Assembly (NCBI GenBank): GCA_020186115.1
Contig: WSYJ01000045.1
Span: 1-64,000 of the forward strand
Direction of reading: 5' to 3'
DNA from: Histomonas meleagridis
Taxonomy: Eukaryota > Parabasalia > Tritrichomonadida > Dientamoebidae
Length of the DNA: 64,000 nt
Shown here piece after piece: positions 9,328 to 21,900 of the stretch; within the stretch, counting starts at the first letter, position 1; every line of letters begins with the position of its first letter. The position numbers and the translations under genes were made by a program. Under the pieces are notes generated by a model. That model did no database searches. It was not told where the DNA came from and saw nothing but the letters and a program-made list of their open reading frames with translations.

Positions 9328-11184
9328 CTGAAACCTTGGCCTTGCAATAAACGATTCAAATTATTGACGACCACGACCCCAGTTTTTGAGAATCTCATAC
9401 AAATAATTGAATATAAACTATTTCACCTTGTAATTTGACCAACTAACAAAAATTTTGCAAAATTTTGATTGAATTTCATTGAGTATATCTCTAATTAAAG
9501 TATTAATAATTATTTAGCAAGCTTACATAAAAGCTTCCTGTTTTAAAAAATATTCCAATAAAGTTAATCATTAAAATTAAACATTGATAAAATCAATTGA
9601 TTATAAATTTATTTTTTTTAGCAACGACTAAGAGCATGAAAAAGATGAACCAAGTAATCTCAACTAAATAGCTAATACTTGATGATCATTAATGACAAAA
9701 ATTTATATAAATAAACTTGATAATTGTATCTTTAAGACATTGTTCTAGCATCTACCAAAACTTCGGTCATGATATGGTGTTATGTCTGAAACATCATTCC
9801 ATTTTTTATAAAAAGGCTATATGAAAAAAAGAACGGGTCCTATTCTAATTTTCTTATGAATTTTAAATATTTTATTCATAATTAAATAACATATGATGTA
9901 TTTTATTAAATATATCTTTTTTTGTTCCATAACCAATTTGAAATAGAGGTATTTGTGTCAATGTTTTCATTTTTTTGATCCTAAATCAAATAAACTATTC
10001 AAAAAGGTGGTATTCAAAGCGATTGTGAATTCACAGGTTAACTGACAAATTGAATACTAGGTAAAGTTGAAGTGATCCTTTAACGTATAATTTCAGTGAA
10101 AAAGTCAACACTGTCTCAGAAATCATAAAAAATTTCCAGATTGGCTACAGGACTCATTTTTTCAGATATCGAATAAATAAACATATTTATAGAAATGCCA
10201 TGAAAAAAACTAATTTCCTAGAAGACAGATTTTGATATATTATATCATTATCAAAAAAAAATTCACAATAATTTTCTGACTTATCAATTTTCACTAGAAA
10301 GTCAATAATTCTTTTATAAAAATTTGATTATTTTTAATATCAAAAATAATATATAATGGAATATATAAAACATTTAAAATCATATGCTTAAACCAATTTT
10401 ATATGAAGATATATTTGTTTTATTTATAAATGTCAAATCTTTAAATAAGAGTTTTTGTCTTATATAGATATAAGAATATTATTTACTGTTATTATAAATC
10501 TTTACCATATATTTTTTAATGATTAAAATAATGAGAACAACGAGATAATTCTATTCTATCTGGTGTCAAACGACCGTTTAGAGAATAGCAACCTTTCTGC
10601 AATAGACCGTTAAATTTAAGCCAGAACAGGTTCATAGAAAACCATTTTTCAACAGTCCAAACTATGTCGAAGATGATCCATCTGCAAATGGAAGAAGAAA
10701 CATTTATTTTCTCATAAGTTTACAAACAACCAAAGTAGATATATATTGGAAACGCATATACCAAATCGATGAAATATGATGTCCATTCTCGATTAATATT
10801 ATCATTAATTCACATTGGCACTTTCATCCTCCTCATAAATTCCAACAAATATGTTTTTATTTCAAATATTATTTTTATCCTCTCACTGAAAATAAAACAA
10901 TGAACAAGCATGTGTATAACAAAAGCATTCATTACATGCCATGTAACAAGAGAGAACACATAAAGAATAAAATATTTTTACAAAAAATTCAAACAGCAAA
11001 CAACATAAATCATTTACTGTAGTGCGTTTCACTCAGCAATTCTCTAAATAACAATAGAATAGGTTTTAAGCATTTCGTTTCTTCAAATTTAATAATTTCG
11101 TATTTTTATTCCAAAATAACTGCAGTCTTTCATATCCTACATAATATATATCATTTTAATGAAAGTTTTCAATGTAATTTATCA
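9328..11184. other. Long gene-free AT-rich region
   Basis: No gene is recognised over about 1.8 kb. One plus-strand stretch (about 10610-10770) stays open for some 45 codons (KPEQVHRKPFFNSPNYVEDD and onward) and may be a worn fragment of a gene, but I cannot place it. The motif AAACGACCGTTTA occurs at 10568-10580. Confidence 0.5.
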
Positions 11185-11683
11185 ATGAATTGCAGCAATA
11201 ATATTCTTAAAAATCTACCAAAGATATTTAATGCATTAATTACTTCTATATATTCAAATATAACTTTGTTCGTAATTATATTTTTTGTTTTTACTTTCTT
11301 ATCCAAAATTTATTTTAATCAGAGAAGCATTCATCAAAAAAACGAAGTTATTCTGATTTTATTGATTATATTTTTTGGTAATACAAAGCAATCATATGAC
11401 GAAGAGACAAAAACACTCACAATATCTGATTTCAATGATTATTCAAATGATTACAAGAATATTACTGAGCACGTTATAATTAATAATGTTGGAGAGATTG
11501 AAAGTGATACATTCAGAGAATGGCCTTTATTAACAGCAGTAATAATTGGAGAAACAAACAACGAAAACAAAATCGTTGTCAAATGTAAATAATAATACGT
11601 CATCGAATACGGGAGGAAATCACGAAGAAGTGAACAATGAATTTAATAGTTTGATAAAGGAAGATGAGGACCAATGGATTTGA
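11185..11683 (+). pseudogene. Relic BspA-family gene with LRR and membrane span deleted
   Basis: From about 11348 the sequence is almost identical to the BspA-type gene near 14.3 kb: hydrophobic ILLIIFFGNTKQS, then SYDEETKTLTISDFNDYS, up to REWPLLTAVIIGET. Right after IGET it jumps to AAACAACGAAAACAAAAT, equivalent to the juxtamembrane KKRKQN codons of that gene. The tail then continues in shifted frames (NNNTSSNTGGNHEEVNNEF) to a TGA at 11681. The LRR block, stalk and membrane span are missing. The frame opens at an ATG at 11185 and stops at 11592, encoding 135 residues. The ancestral start Met, aligned with the 764 relic, is GAA here. A non-functional deletion copy is the best reading. Confidence 0.8.
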
Positions 11684-13787
11684 CAATGTGATAAATAATC
11701 GATATGTAATAAAATATTTTTATGTTTTTGTTAATCATTACTTATTGTGAAAAGAAATTTGTTTTACATAAAAAGAATCAGAAGCAACGCTCATTAAACA
11801 ACAATAACACTCAGTTTTATAATAATAAAATCTTATCACATGCATAATTTATTTAATAATAAATTTTATATTAAATCAGTTTTAAAATTTGTAAACATAA
11901 TTTTTATATGCAAGATATTTTTCTGAGAACAACTATGGTGATATACATTATGAGCTATTTCATATTAACTTTACAATTTTAACATGGAATTAAAATACAT
12001 ATTTTCAATGCAGAATGAGTTATTGTGCTACATTATAATTTTTAAAATTTATTGATAAATTTAAAATATTTCAATATATTTTAAATGGTAAAAGTTATGC
12101 ATATACTCTACTTCAAACATATAAAAATACGAAACTTATGATAACTTTATTTATTACACGTTAATTATATCAAAATAATACTAACATTCAGGAAATATAT
12201 TTATGCCATTAGCCAACTATTTCCAGATATTAGAGCACAGAATTAAGTAAGTTGGAGAAAAGATATATTTAATTATACTATCAAAAAGGCGGACCTCTTC
12301 CCAAAAGAATTCAAGAAATGAATATGATTTTTTTTTTTTCTAAAAGAAAATGAATCATTTTATTCTTTGTTAATTTTACTTGTAAGTGAACATGAACACA
12401 TAAATTTGTAATAAATTCGAAATCAAGCTTTCAACTTGTTATTCTCAGAATGAATTTTTGTAAATTATTTTGAGTTACCAAAATATACTATATACTAATA
12501 GGTGAGTTTAAATTTTTTTGTGAAATTAACATATTTTCTAAAATAAAAAGGAAAAATAAATTTTTACAAAACGACCGTTTATTACCAGATGAACAACAAT
12601 AAAATGCAGAATCTCCAATTGTTATTACATTTTCTCCAATGACTGCTGCTTATAAATGGATCTAAATTTTGTTATTTTTCTTATATTAAATTTGTTTTCA
12701 TATCTTTAAGCAATTAATTTTTTTAACATACTTTAATTCGACCTGAGTCATCGTATATCGCACCCCCGATGAATTTCCCCTCCTGATTAAGGTTTATGAC
12801 CCCTTGTGTCAAATCACTTTCAACTTTATGAAATTCTAAGATATTAAATTTATTTCAATGCCATTTTGTACCAAAACAATTTCTCTATTCAACTATTTGA
12901 AGACAGGCATTCAAATGCAACTTCTACAAAATGATATTAAAATTTTAAAGTATTTGTTTTAAAAAAGGAAATTAATTGTTGTTGCCTTGTTTCTGTCGGT
13001 AGTGTAAAGGCATGAAACACTGATAAAACTTGGATTAACCTTATTAAATACTTGGAATAGCTTAAGAATACCAAGGATGATAAGCGTTTGTTAAAATAAT
13101 CAAATAGCTTATAAATCTAAATAAAAAAAATCATTTTTTTTGTTGTTGTTCATTTATCGAGAAAATATATTTGTTTTTTCTTTTTGAATAAATCGATTTG
13201 TTTTGACATATAATTCGCTTCTAAGATACATCTGGATACAAGAAAGGAGCTGTCATCAAAAAACAACAAGAATTTTTTAAAAAAAAAATGTTCATTGTTT
13301 ATGAAGATAATTTCTGTGAAAATATTTTTGAATGAATTAGATTTTAATTTGACTGTAAAAGGCAGCTAGATTTTGAAATAATTGAAATGACTATATAGAA
13401 AAGTTGAAAATTTTATTTGAAAGCTCGGTATTGAATTATTGTCGTATTGAGTGATTTTGATCGTTTTGCGTGTAAAATTGATATGAAAACAATAATATTT
13501 TGTATCAAGTTAAAAGCAAAAATGAGAAGAGAACATTATCATCTCACTTATCATTGTTTATGACTCGTATCGCTTAAATTTTTGATGACAATTTCAATTT
13601 CAGATGAAAAACAATAGGTTTCATACATTTTTGATGAAAATTTGAAGGTTTTTTGTTTGAGTTAAAATCAAGAATATATCTTCCAATTCCAATCATCAAA
13701 TTGATGAAAAAATATGAAATATATCTATTAATGACTTACAGCATTCGTTGTTTTATTGATGTTATTTCCAACACATTTCATGATTAA
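11684..13787. other. Gene-free region between two BspA paralogues
   Basis: AT-rich. It contains one small BspA LRR fragment, a copy of AAACGACCGTTTA at 12569-12581 and a short GC-richer patch near 12745-12800. No reading frame of note. Confidence 0.5.
12583..12649 (-). pseudogene. Isolated BspA LRR fragment
   Basis: On the minus strand the 67 bp read AAVIGENVITIGDSAFYCCS, one clear BspA-type repeat unit (compare IGENVQ and SIGDSAF in the intact genes). Nothing before or after extends it. It is a stranded remnant of a former LRR gene or a recombination scar. Confidence 0.7.
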
Positions 13788-14282
13788 AATATTTTTCATA
13801 AAAATATAAAATATATAAATTTCAAAAACAAAAATGAAACAGCAAATCAACAGATCCATAACGAATATCCTCATTATTTGTTCAATAATAACAAAAATCA
13901 TTCAAATAACAAAATTTTATTTTTCTCATATGAAAAGATTCATAAAATAAGTTATAAATATTATCATTTATTAAGTCACTTATTTACAAATTTATTTGCT
14001 ATCTTTAAAAAATGTTTCGAATTAACTTCTTCTTCTTCTAAATTTAAAAATCACTTTATTTATTCTTTGAAGAAAATTCTATTTTATTTTGATATTCATA
14101 TAATCAATAAAGTCAAAATATTTTATATTTTATTTAGTAATTTCTTTTGTATCATAAATAAATCAACAATTAACAATTTATATATTAATTCATTTGTAAT
14201 TATATTTAATATTCTTTTTCAATTTATTAAATATTTTTATAAAAGTTATTTAATTTATGATAAAAATAAACAAAATTTCAAA

Positions 14283-15800
14283 ATATTTTTGATTTTATTG
14301 ATTATATTTTTTGTTAATACAAAGCAATCATATGACGAAGAGACAAAAACACTCACAATATCTGATTTCAATGATTATTCAAAAGATTATATGAATGTTA
14401 CAGAACGTGTTATAATTATTAATGTTGGCGAGATTGAAAGTAATGCATTCAGAGAATGGCCTTTATTAACAACAGTAATAATTGGAGAAACAGTTGGAAA
14501 TATCGGTAGTAGAGCATTTGCATCATGTAAACAATTAAAATATGTCCAATTTCCAGATAAATTAATGAGTGGAATTGGAGGTGGTGCATTTTATGGATGT
14601 ATTTCATTAAATAACATTACAATTCGTTGTAATAGCATTGGTGATAATGCATTTTATAAATGTACAGGACTTGAAACGATAACTTTATATGAAGGCGTAC
14701 GAAGTATTGGATCTGATGCATTCAGAGGATGTACAAGCCTTATGAATATTTATATACCAAGTTCAGTTACTTCGATTGGAAATCCATTTTTAGAATGTAC
14801 GAAACTTCAATTTATTAATGTTTCAGAAGAAAATATTGGATATTCGAATTATGAAAACGATGGTGTTTTATATAATAAAGAAATTACATATATTATTAGT
14901 TATCCTAATATGAAAAGTAAAACATTTACAATTCCTAATTCAGTCATTTCTATTATGAATTATTCTTTTGCTTATTGTAATAATTTAGAAACAATTTTTA
15001 TTGGTGAAAATGTTCAATATATTAATTCATGCGCATTTACTAATTGTACATCACTTCAATGTATTCATTTTCATGGAAATATTTCACCAGAAATACAAAA
15101 TGATGCATTTGTTAATATAAATGCGACAAGAGTTATGACAATAGAAACATATCAAAATGAAACATTTGGAAATATGGAAATTACTAAGGGAACAACACTT
15201 GACGAATGTATCCCGCCAACGCACACATTCACATACACACAAAGTGATACATTCACTAAGTCGAACACGTTCACTGCATCAATTGCTCATTCATCTGATT
15301 TAACTTTATCTTTAACACATTCGTTCACTTTAACACACTCATTATCTATTACACATTCGATTACATTTTATAGTAAATATATAAATACAATTTCATTGTT
15401 AACATTTGAATCCACTTATAGTTATATATCGACAAATGTCATTTATTACGATTACACTGTTATATATTATTCGTCTTATTATAGTTACTTTTACACATTA
15501 GTTGTCACTGATTATGATAATACAGCAAAAGATAATTCGATATCAAATGAATTGTTAATTGGTTTTATATGCGGCGCTATTGTGATAGTTTTGGTAATTG
15601 CCGGAATTGTAATATTTATGATTAAATATCAAAATAAGAAGCGAAAACAAAATGAAGAAGAAATGAATAATTCAGATGAAAACAATGATAAAATTAATGA
15701 AATCAATAATACATTTTCAGTTGGTATTAATAATTCAAATATTGAAGAAGATCCATTTGCAGACGATTTCAAAGAAGAAAAATTTATAAGTCAGATATAA
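14283..15800 (+). CDS. BspA-type LRR surface protein, start codon unclear
   Basis: The frame encodes a hydrophobic leader (KIFLILLIIFFVNTKQS), then SYDEETKTLTISDFNDYS and roughly ten BspA LRR units. A Thr/Ser/Tyr-rich stalk (HTFTYTQSDTFTKSNTFT) follows, then one membrane span (LIGFICGAIVIVLVIAGIV), a KNKKRKQN-type basic stop-transfer segment and an acidic tail. The tail contains EEDPFADDF, which looks like a DPF-type clathrin-adaptor motif (inference). There is no ATG at the leader: the codon aligned with the Met of the relic at 764 is AAA/ATA. The frame runs open upstream to 13788 through low-complexity Asn/Phe/Ile codons without an ATG, and the first in-frame ATG is inside the mature part, at 14391. 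I give the leader as the start. Non-AUG initiation, an upstream exon or a recent loss of start are all possible. Confidence 0.75.
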   Translation: MFLILLIIFFVNTKQSYDEETKTLTISDFNDYSKDYMNVTERVIIINVGEIESNAFREWPLLTTVIIGETVGNIGSRAFASCKQLKYVQFPDKLMSGIGGGAFYGCISLNNITIRCNSIGDNAFYKCTGLETITLYEGVRSIGSDAFRGCTSLMNIYIPSSVTSIGNPFLECTKLQFINVSEENIGYSNYENDGVLYNKEITYIISYPNMKSKTFTIPNSVISIMNYSFAYCNNLETIFIGENVQYINSCAFTNCTSLQCIHFHGNISPEIQNDAFVNINATRVMTIETYQNETFGNMEITKGTTLDECIPPTHTFTYTQSDTFTKSNTFTASIAHSSDLTLSLTHSFTLTHSLSITHSITFYSKYINTISLLTFESTYSYISTNVIYYDYTVIYYSSYYSYFYTLVVTDYDNTAKDNSISNELLIGFICGAIVIVLVIAGIVIFMIKYQNKKRKQNEEEMNNSDENNDKINEINNTFSVGINNSNIEEDPFADDFKEEKFISQI

Positions 15801-15954
15801 ATAAACATAATTTATGAACAAAATATTTTTATTTGTTTATTAATTTAATAAATACAAACATTTTTGTTATTTGGCAAATTATGTTTCCTTCTATTATATT
15901 TGAGATGTTTAAAAAATAAACCATTGAAGTTCCTCTGAAAGCACCTTGTGTAAA

Positions 15955-18900
15955 ATGACAAGAAGAATTTCAACATCACTTCTCACGAAACAAGAAGATG
16001 TAGCTTTAATTGAGATGTTAACGAAGTTTGTTGGAATTCATTTTCATCTGGAAGAAATTGACCCTAAATTTAAAATCTATATATCAAAATATCCCTCACT
16101 CGAAAGAAACCAAATTACCAATGTAATATCATCCCTTATTGATGGTGTACCATATGTGAAAGCACTCAAATCAATTTCAAGTTTATTTAAATTTGACCAA
16201 TATTTTTTTTCTAATTTTGTTAAAAATTTTCAAAACGCCAAAACTCTTCCAAAAGAAGGTTTACTTTTTCTTTATTATGTTGTCATTTCATGGATTTCAA
16301 CAGAAGATTTGACTGAGATAGTTCATAACTTTCAATCAATAGTTGAAATGATTGATAATTTTTTTCACAGAGCAAATTCCACGCATTATATTTATAGTGT
16401 TAACTTTGTAATTTCACATTTTTTAGATTTTGGTCAATCAAAATTTCCATCAGATTTAATTTCTATTTTATTTGTAGATCAATTTGATGTTTTATTTTTT
16501 GACATAGTTTCTTCAGTTTTAAGTAATTTATTTATGTTTCAAGATATTAATTCTGCTAATTCATTAATCAAATTATTAAGTAAACGTATCCATCAAAATT
16601 CAGAACTTTATTCCAAAAATGACTTTCAATTTATTGCAAGTACAATTTTTCAACGATTATATGATTTTGATGTCATAGCATTTGATTTAATATCTGCATT
16701 AGCATCGACAAAAATAGATAAAAGTATCAAAGAAGTATTTTATGATTTACCCAAATTATATCAATCACGAATCGAACCAAATGTGATTACATCTAAAGGA
16801 TATCCAAATATTGTTGAATCAAAAATCTCTATTTTAGATACCTCCAAACTTGTTGGATTTTCAGTTCATAATGGTAATACTGCAACTGATAATCAAACAA
16901 ATGATTTAGTAGCACCATCGATATCAGAGTTTCAAACCAATTTAACTTTTGATGATTTAATTAGTGCGACACAAATTAAATATTTAAAACAAATCATTGA
17001 TTTACTGAATAATGTTTCCAACGAATATATTTCAATATTTTTAAATGGATTTAATGAAATTATACACAGTTCAATTGATTTATATGTTTCATATTTATAT
17101 ATATTATATTATATCAAAGAATTAAAAATGAACAATAATTTATTTAAAACAATTGTTACTAACGAAGTATTTAAACCTGGAATATCGATATTTAACAAAT
17201 GTGAAAACTTCGATTTAATTGCATTTTTACGAAATATCATTTTAGAAATATTAACAAATTCGAATCCGCCATTTGTTGGTAATTTATTACAAACTTTATC
17301 ACGTTCTCCATTTTTATTTTCGGAAATTATTGGCCGAATATATTCCAAACTTTCTGATTATGATTTAATATCATTAACAGATGAACCGACACTTGATGCA
17401 TTTGTACATACATTAAGTTTTTTAAGTAATTTATATATTAACGCTGATCAAGATGTCCTTCCAATAATTCATGAAGCAAGATCAACATTATTTGTATTTA
17501 TATTTGCGATATTTGAAAATCGATCAATAGCAATTCGATGTTTTTCATCATCTGTTTTTACGAATATATTTTTATCGAAAGTTTTAGATCCAACTTTAAA
17601 CACAGTAATTGTTTCATTATTTCAACAATTTTTAATCAGATTTAAAGGAGATGATTTAACGATATTAAAGCCTACAATAGAATTCGTTTCAACTTTAATA
17701 AATGTTTGTAATGGAATGAAACCAGAAGAAGATCCCGATTCAATAGCTTATGATTTATTAAAATGTATAAATGAATCAATGACTCATAATCAATATCTAA
17801 CTATAATGTTTGAACAATTAGTACCTTCTGTTATTAAATTTAATACAAAACATCCATCGAATTTAGTTATGGAACAAACACTTCAATTGTTTTCGAAGTT
17901 ATTAATTTCATTGCCAAATTTTTCTATGGATAATATACAAATTGCAAAAATTAGTAAATCAATAAAATTAATTGATGGAAAAGTTCCATCTGAATCAACA
18001 TTATCTGAATTAATAGCAATGTTAGCAAGAAGTCGATCTGTTAATGTTTCGACTTCTTTTTTAATTAATGTTCCGAATATTATTTTAATTTTATTTAGTA
18101 TAATTCAAACTAAAGAATTATCAAATCGATATTTAAAGATATTTTTATCATTATGTTCACTTTCAGCTTATAATTGTATTCAATGTAATAAAGGGGAATT
18201 AGATATAATATTAATTAAATATTTACAAAACAATTCGAAACCTTTTATATTCAGGAAATGTGAATTTGTATTAAAAATCTCAAAAAAAGATATAAACGAA
18301 TTATTATTTCCTATTTTATCATTAATATTACGATTTAAATGTTCATCACAAATTACATCGAATTTAATATCATTATTAATACCAATTAATAAAACATTTA
18401 ACAAATATTCATTTAATATATTAAATATAATAAGTTCATTAACAAGTTGTATTTCTCATGACCCTAAAATATCGATACCTTTAGGTTATACTGATCAAAT
18501 TATTACTGTTAATGGTATAACTAATTTACATTTAATTGGTGGATTTACTTTCCAATGTTCATTATTATTAGATACAATTCATTCAATAATAAACCCAATG
18601 AAGTTATTAATATTACAAATATCTGATAATATAACAAAAATACAATTTTATGTACAAGGTAAATCTATAATTTGTAGAATTCTTACTTCTGATGGTTTAT
18701 CATTTGCACCTTTAAATTCGAATTTCCCAAGTTGTCAATGGACTAATGTAACAATCATTATAACAAATTATGAAGAAGGCCATTCAACAGTATCATTTAT
18801 ACATGGAGAACAAAATCCAATTTCATTAAATCTTAATTTACCTATGTTTAAAGAAGGGAATTTAAATATAACTATTGGAGGTTTAGCTGAAGATAATAAT

Positions 18901-21900
18901 AATATTGATAATATACCAATATGTTATTTAGGTTCATTTCGATTTTTTAATCAAGCATTTAATATAAAGGAATTATCAGAAATGACAAATTTATTAGGAA
19001 GTCGATTAAGTGAATATGGAATGACTTTACCATTATTTTGTTTTCCTTCTTTATTTTCACCTTTGACAAATAATATTATTTTGGAATTACCAAAACGAAG
19101 AATACATGTAAATGAAAATTTACTTGATATGTTTAGTAATTATTATATTATCAAGTTAATTATACCATTGTTTTTATATATAGATTATATGCCAAATCTT
19201 TTTCCTGAACTTTTAATTGAGTTTTTATTATGTGTTATTAATTCGACTTTAATAACTAAAGAAATTATTGAGTTATTTCCTATCATTGGTTATATGTTAT
19301 ATTTATGTCCTTCAAAGAAATTAAATTATTCATTGTATATGAAACTTTTTGGTTTTTTAGAGATATTAGAAGAGCCGAATTTAATATCATCGATATTAAT
19401 CAATATAATATTTAATTTCGAAATTTGGATATCAATTGATTCATTAAGTTTATTACGAATTTTAAACCATTTTTCACAATATATATTTACTATTTGTCCA
19501 ATTATATTTTCGAAATGTTTTCCTTTTTCGAAACAACTTTCATTAATTCGAATATATTTTTGGTATGAACCAATCGAAACAGAACTAATTAAAGGTGGAC
19601 CTAACTCATTACGACCTCGAGCTAAAGATTTAGATATAGTTACATGTCGACAACATCTTGATAATATATTATTTAATACTATTAGTTTATCATTTACTGA
19701 GAAAGATGCATTAACATTAATGTCTCATTGTATATCATGTTCTGATTCACAACAAATTATTTCATTTTTATCATTTTTCATTAATATATTAAATGATATA
19801 ACTTTTAATTTCCAAATTCCTTTATATATAAATCAATTATTATATCATCAATTTAAGCCACAAAATGAACTTCGTTTTATAATATCATTAAAGTTATTAT
19901 ATAAATTATCGGGTAATTACTTTTATCAACATTTATTTGTTGTTATGCAATCAATGAATGAATATTATTATACTGAAGAATTATTAAAACAAACTTTACA
20001 TATATTAAATGAATATCCAAAGATATATCCAATTTGTTGTTTAATATCAAGTAATTTATCTAAAGATCGAATGAAAGAAGTATCAATTAAATTATCAAAT
20101 TTAATTTTAGATGAGAATTTAATCGATGAAATTATTCATGATGAATTATGGCCAATATGGCCAATGGTATTAATTATTAATGATATAGAGAATTATAAAT
20201 ATATTTCGAAGTTTTTATTAAATATTTGTGTATCAAAAAATAATTTTAATATAATCGATATAGTATTAAATTTATTTGATATGTTTTCAGCTGTTACTAA
20301 TTGGGAATTCGAAGATTTATCAATTGATTTCTTAGTTAATATTGGAAATTATTATTATAATAATGAAAAGTTAAAAGAAAATTTTGATTTTCAAATTGGT
20401 TTAATTTTACGTTTTATTAAGTCATTATTCTTTTATGTTAATACTTATGAAGAAACAGCTTTTAATGTTTTATATAAAAAATCGATTTTTTATAATGAAA
20501 ACATTCGAAATGATTTTATTGTGAAAAAATATCCAAAAATTAAATCAATTAATAATATCATTAAATTATTTGAAGAAAATCAAAAAGATTTTAAATTCGG
20601 ATTTTTATTAAATTCACAAAGAGAACCTTTAAAGTCACATTTGTTCTCATTAACATTACAATATATGAATAATCCTTTATTACCTACATCTTCAACAATT
20701 ACATTTTGGAAGAATTATTTCACGAATTTATTAGATAGATCAAATAGTTCATATAAGAATTCATTAGAATTACAATTCGAATCTTCAAAATTTTATGAAC
20801 ATTTCTCTGATGTCAATTATAAAAGACAAAAAATGATAAAAGAATTAATTAAAAATCAAATCATTAAATCAAATGAATATTCATATAAATCGATGTTATT
20901 AATTAGTGAGAAATCAATTGCTATTTCTACTGAAAACATTGATTCTTTATCAATTAATATCGAACATAATAAAATATATAATAAATATTCATTACATAAA
21001 TTATTACAAAATGAATTTAATGAATGTTCGCCATGGATTAATAATATTACAGAATTTAATAATTATATTTATGAAAAATCTTTTATATATTGTTCTGAAC
21101 ATACTCAACCAATCATTAAACGAAAATTCGTATTCGAAAATAATGAAAAATTTACAAATATCATCGAACAAAAGAATTCATTTTTTTGCGTTTTAATTAA
21201 AATCAAAAAAGAAGTTAATGTAATTTGCGTTTTTAAAAAAAAGGGTTTTGATATTATCCAAAATAATAAATCAAATTATATCGAATTTAAAGAAATTAAA
21301 AGAATTTTATTAAGAGATCGATTTCATACGAAATCTTCAATCGAATTATTCTTAAAAAATGGAAAATCGATTTTATTGGATTTTCATCCAATGAAATCAA
21401 ATCAAATTTTGCAGTATTTCGATACGATAAATCTTGTACAAAACGTTCCTTCAAATCAATTCTTCCAACAATTAAATTATACTCAAAAATGGATAAATGG
21501 AAAAATGTCAAATTTCAAATATTTAATGTTATTAAACGAATTCAGTGGGAGATCGTTTAACGATATGACATCGTATCCAATTTTTCCATGGATTATTTCG
21601 GATTTTACAACAGAAAAATTCAATGAAATCAAATTCAGAGATTTATCGTTTCCGTTGATTTCAATGAATAACTCGAAAAGTGTCAAGTTCATTAGATTTG
21701 TAGCTCCTTCAAATCCAACTTCTTTATCTTATTTACTTGGAAAATTAAAACCGTTTGATTCAATACCAAATGATACAAAAATCGAAAACTTAATACCAAA
21801 AACAGAATTTAATTCAATGCAAGAATTATATGATTATATTATTGGTAAAGATTCTTCAAATTGTTGGGAGCTCACACCTGAATTTTACTTTTGCCCTGAT

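Noticed and set aside
12745-12800. Structured RNA in the GC-richer patch
   Set aside because: Box-like GATGA and CTGA occur but without the terminal stem or spacing of a C/D snoRNA.
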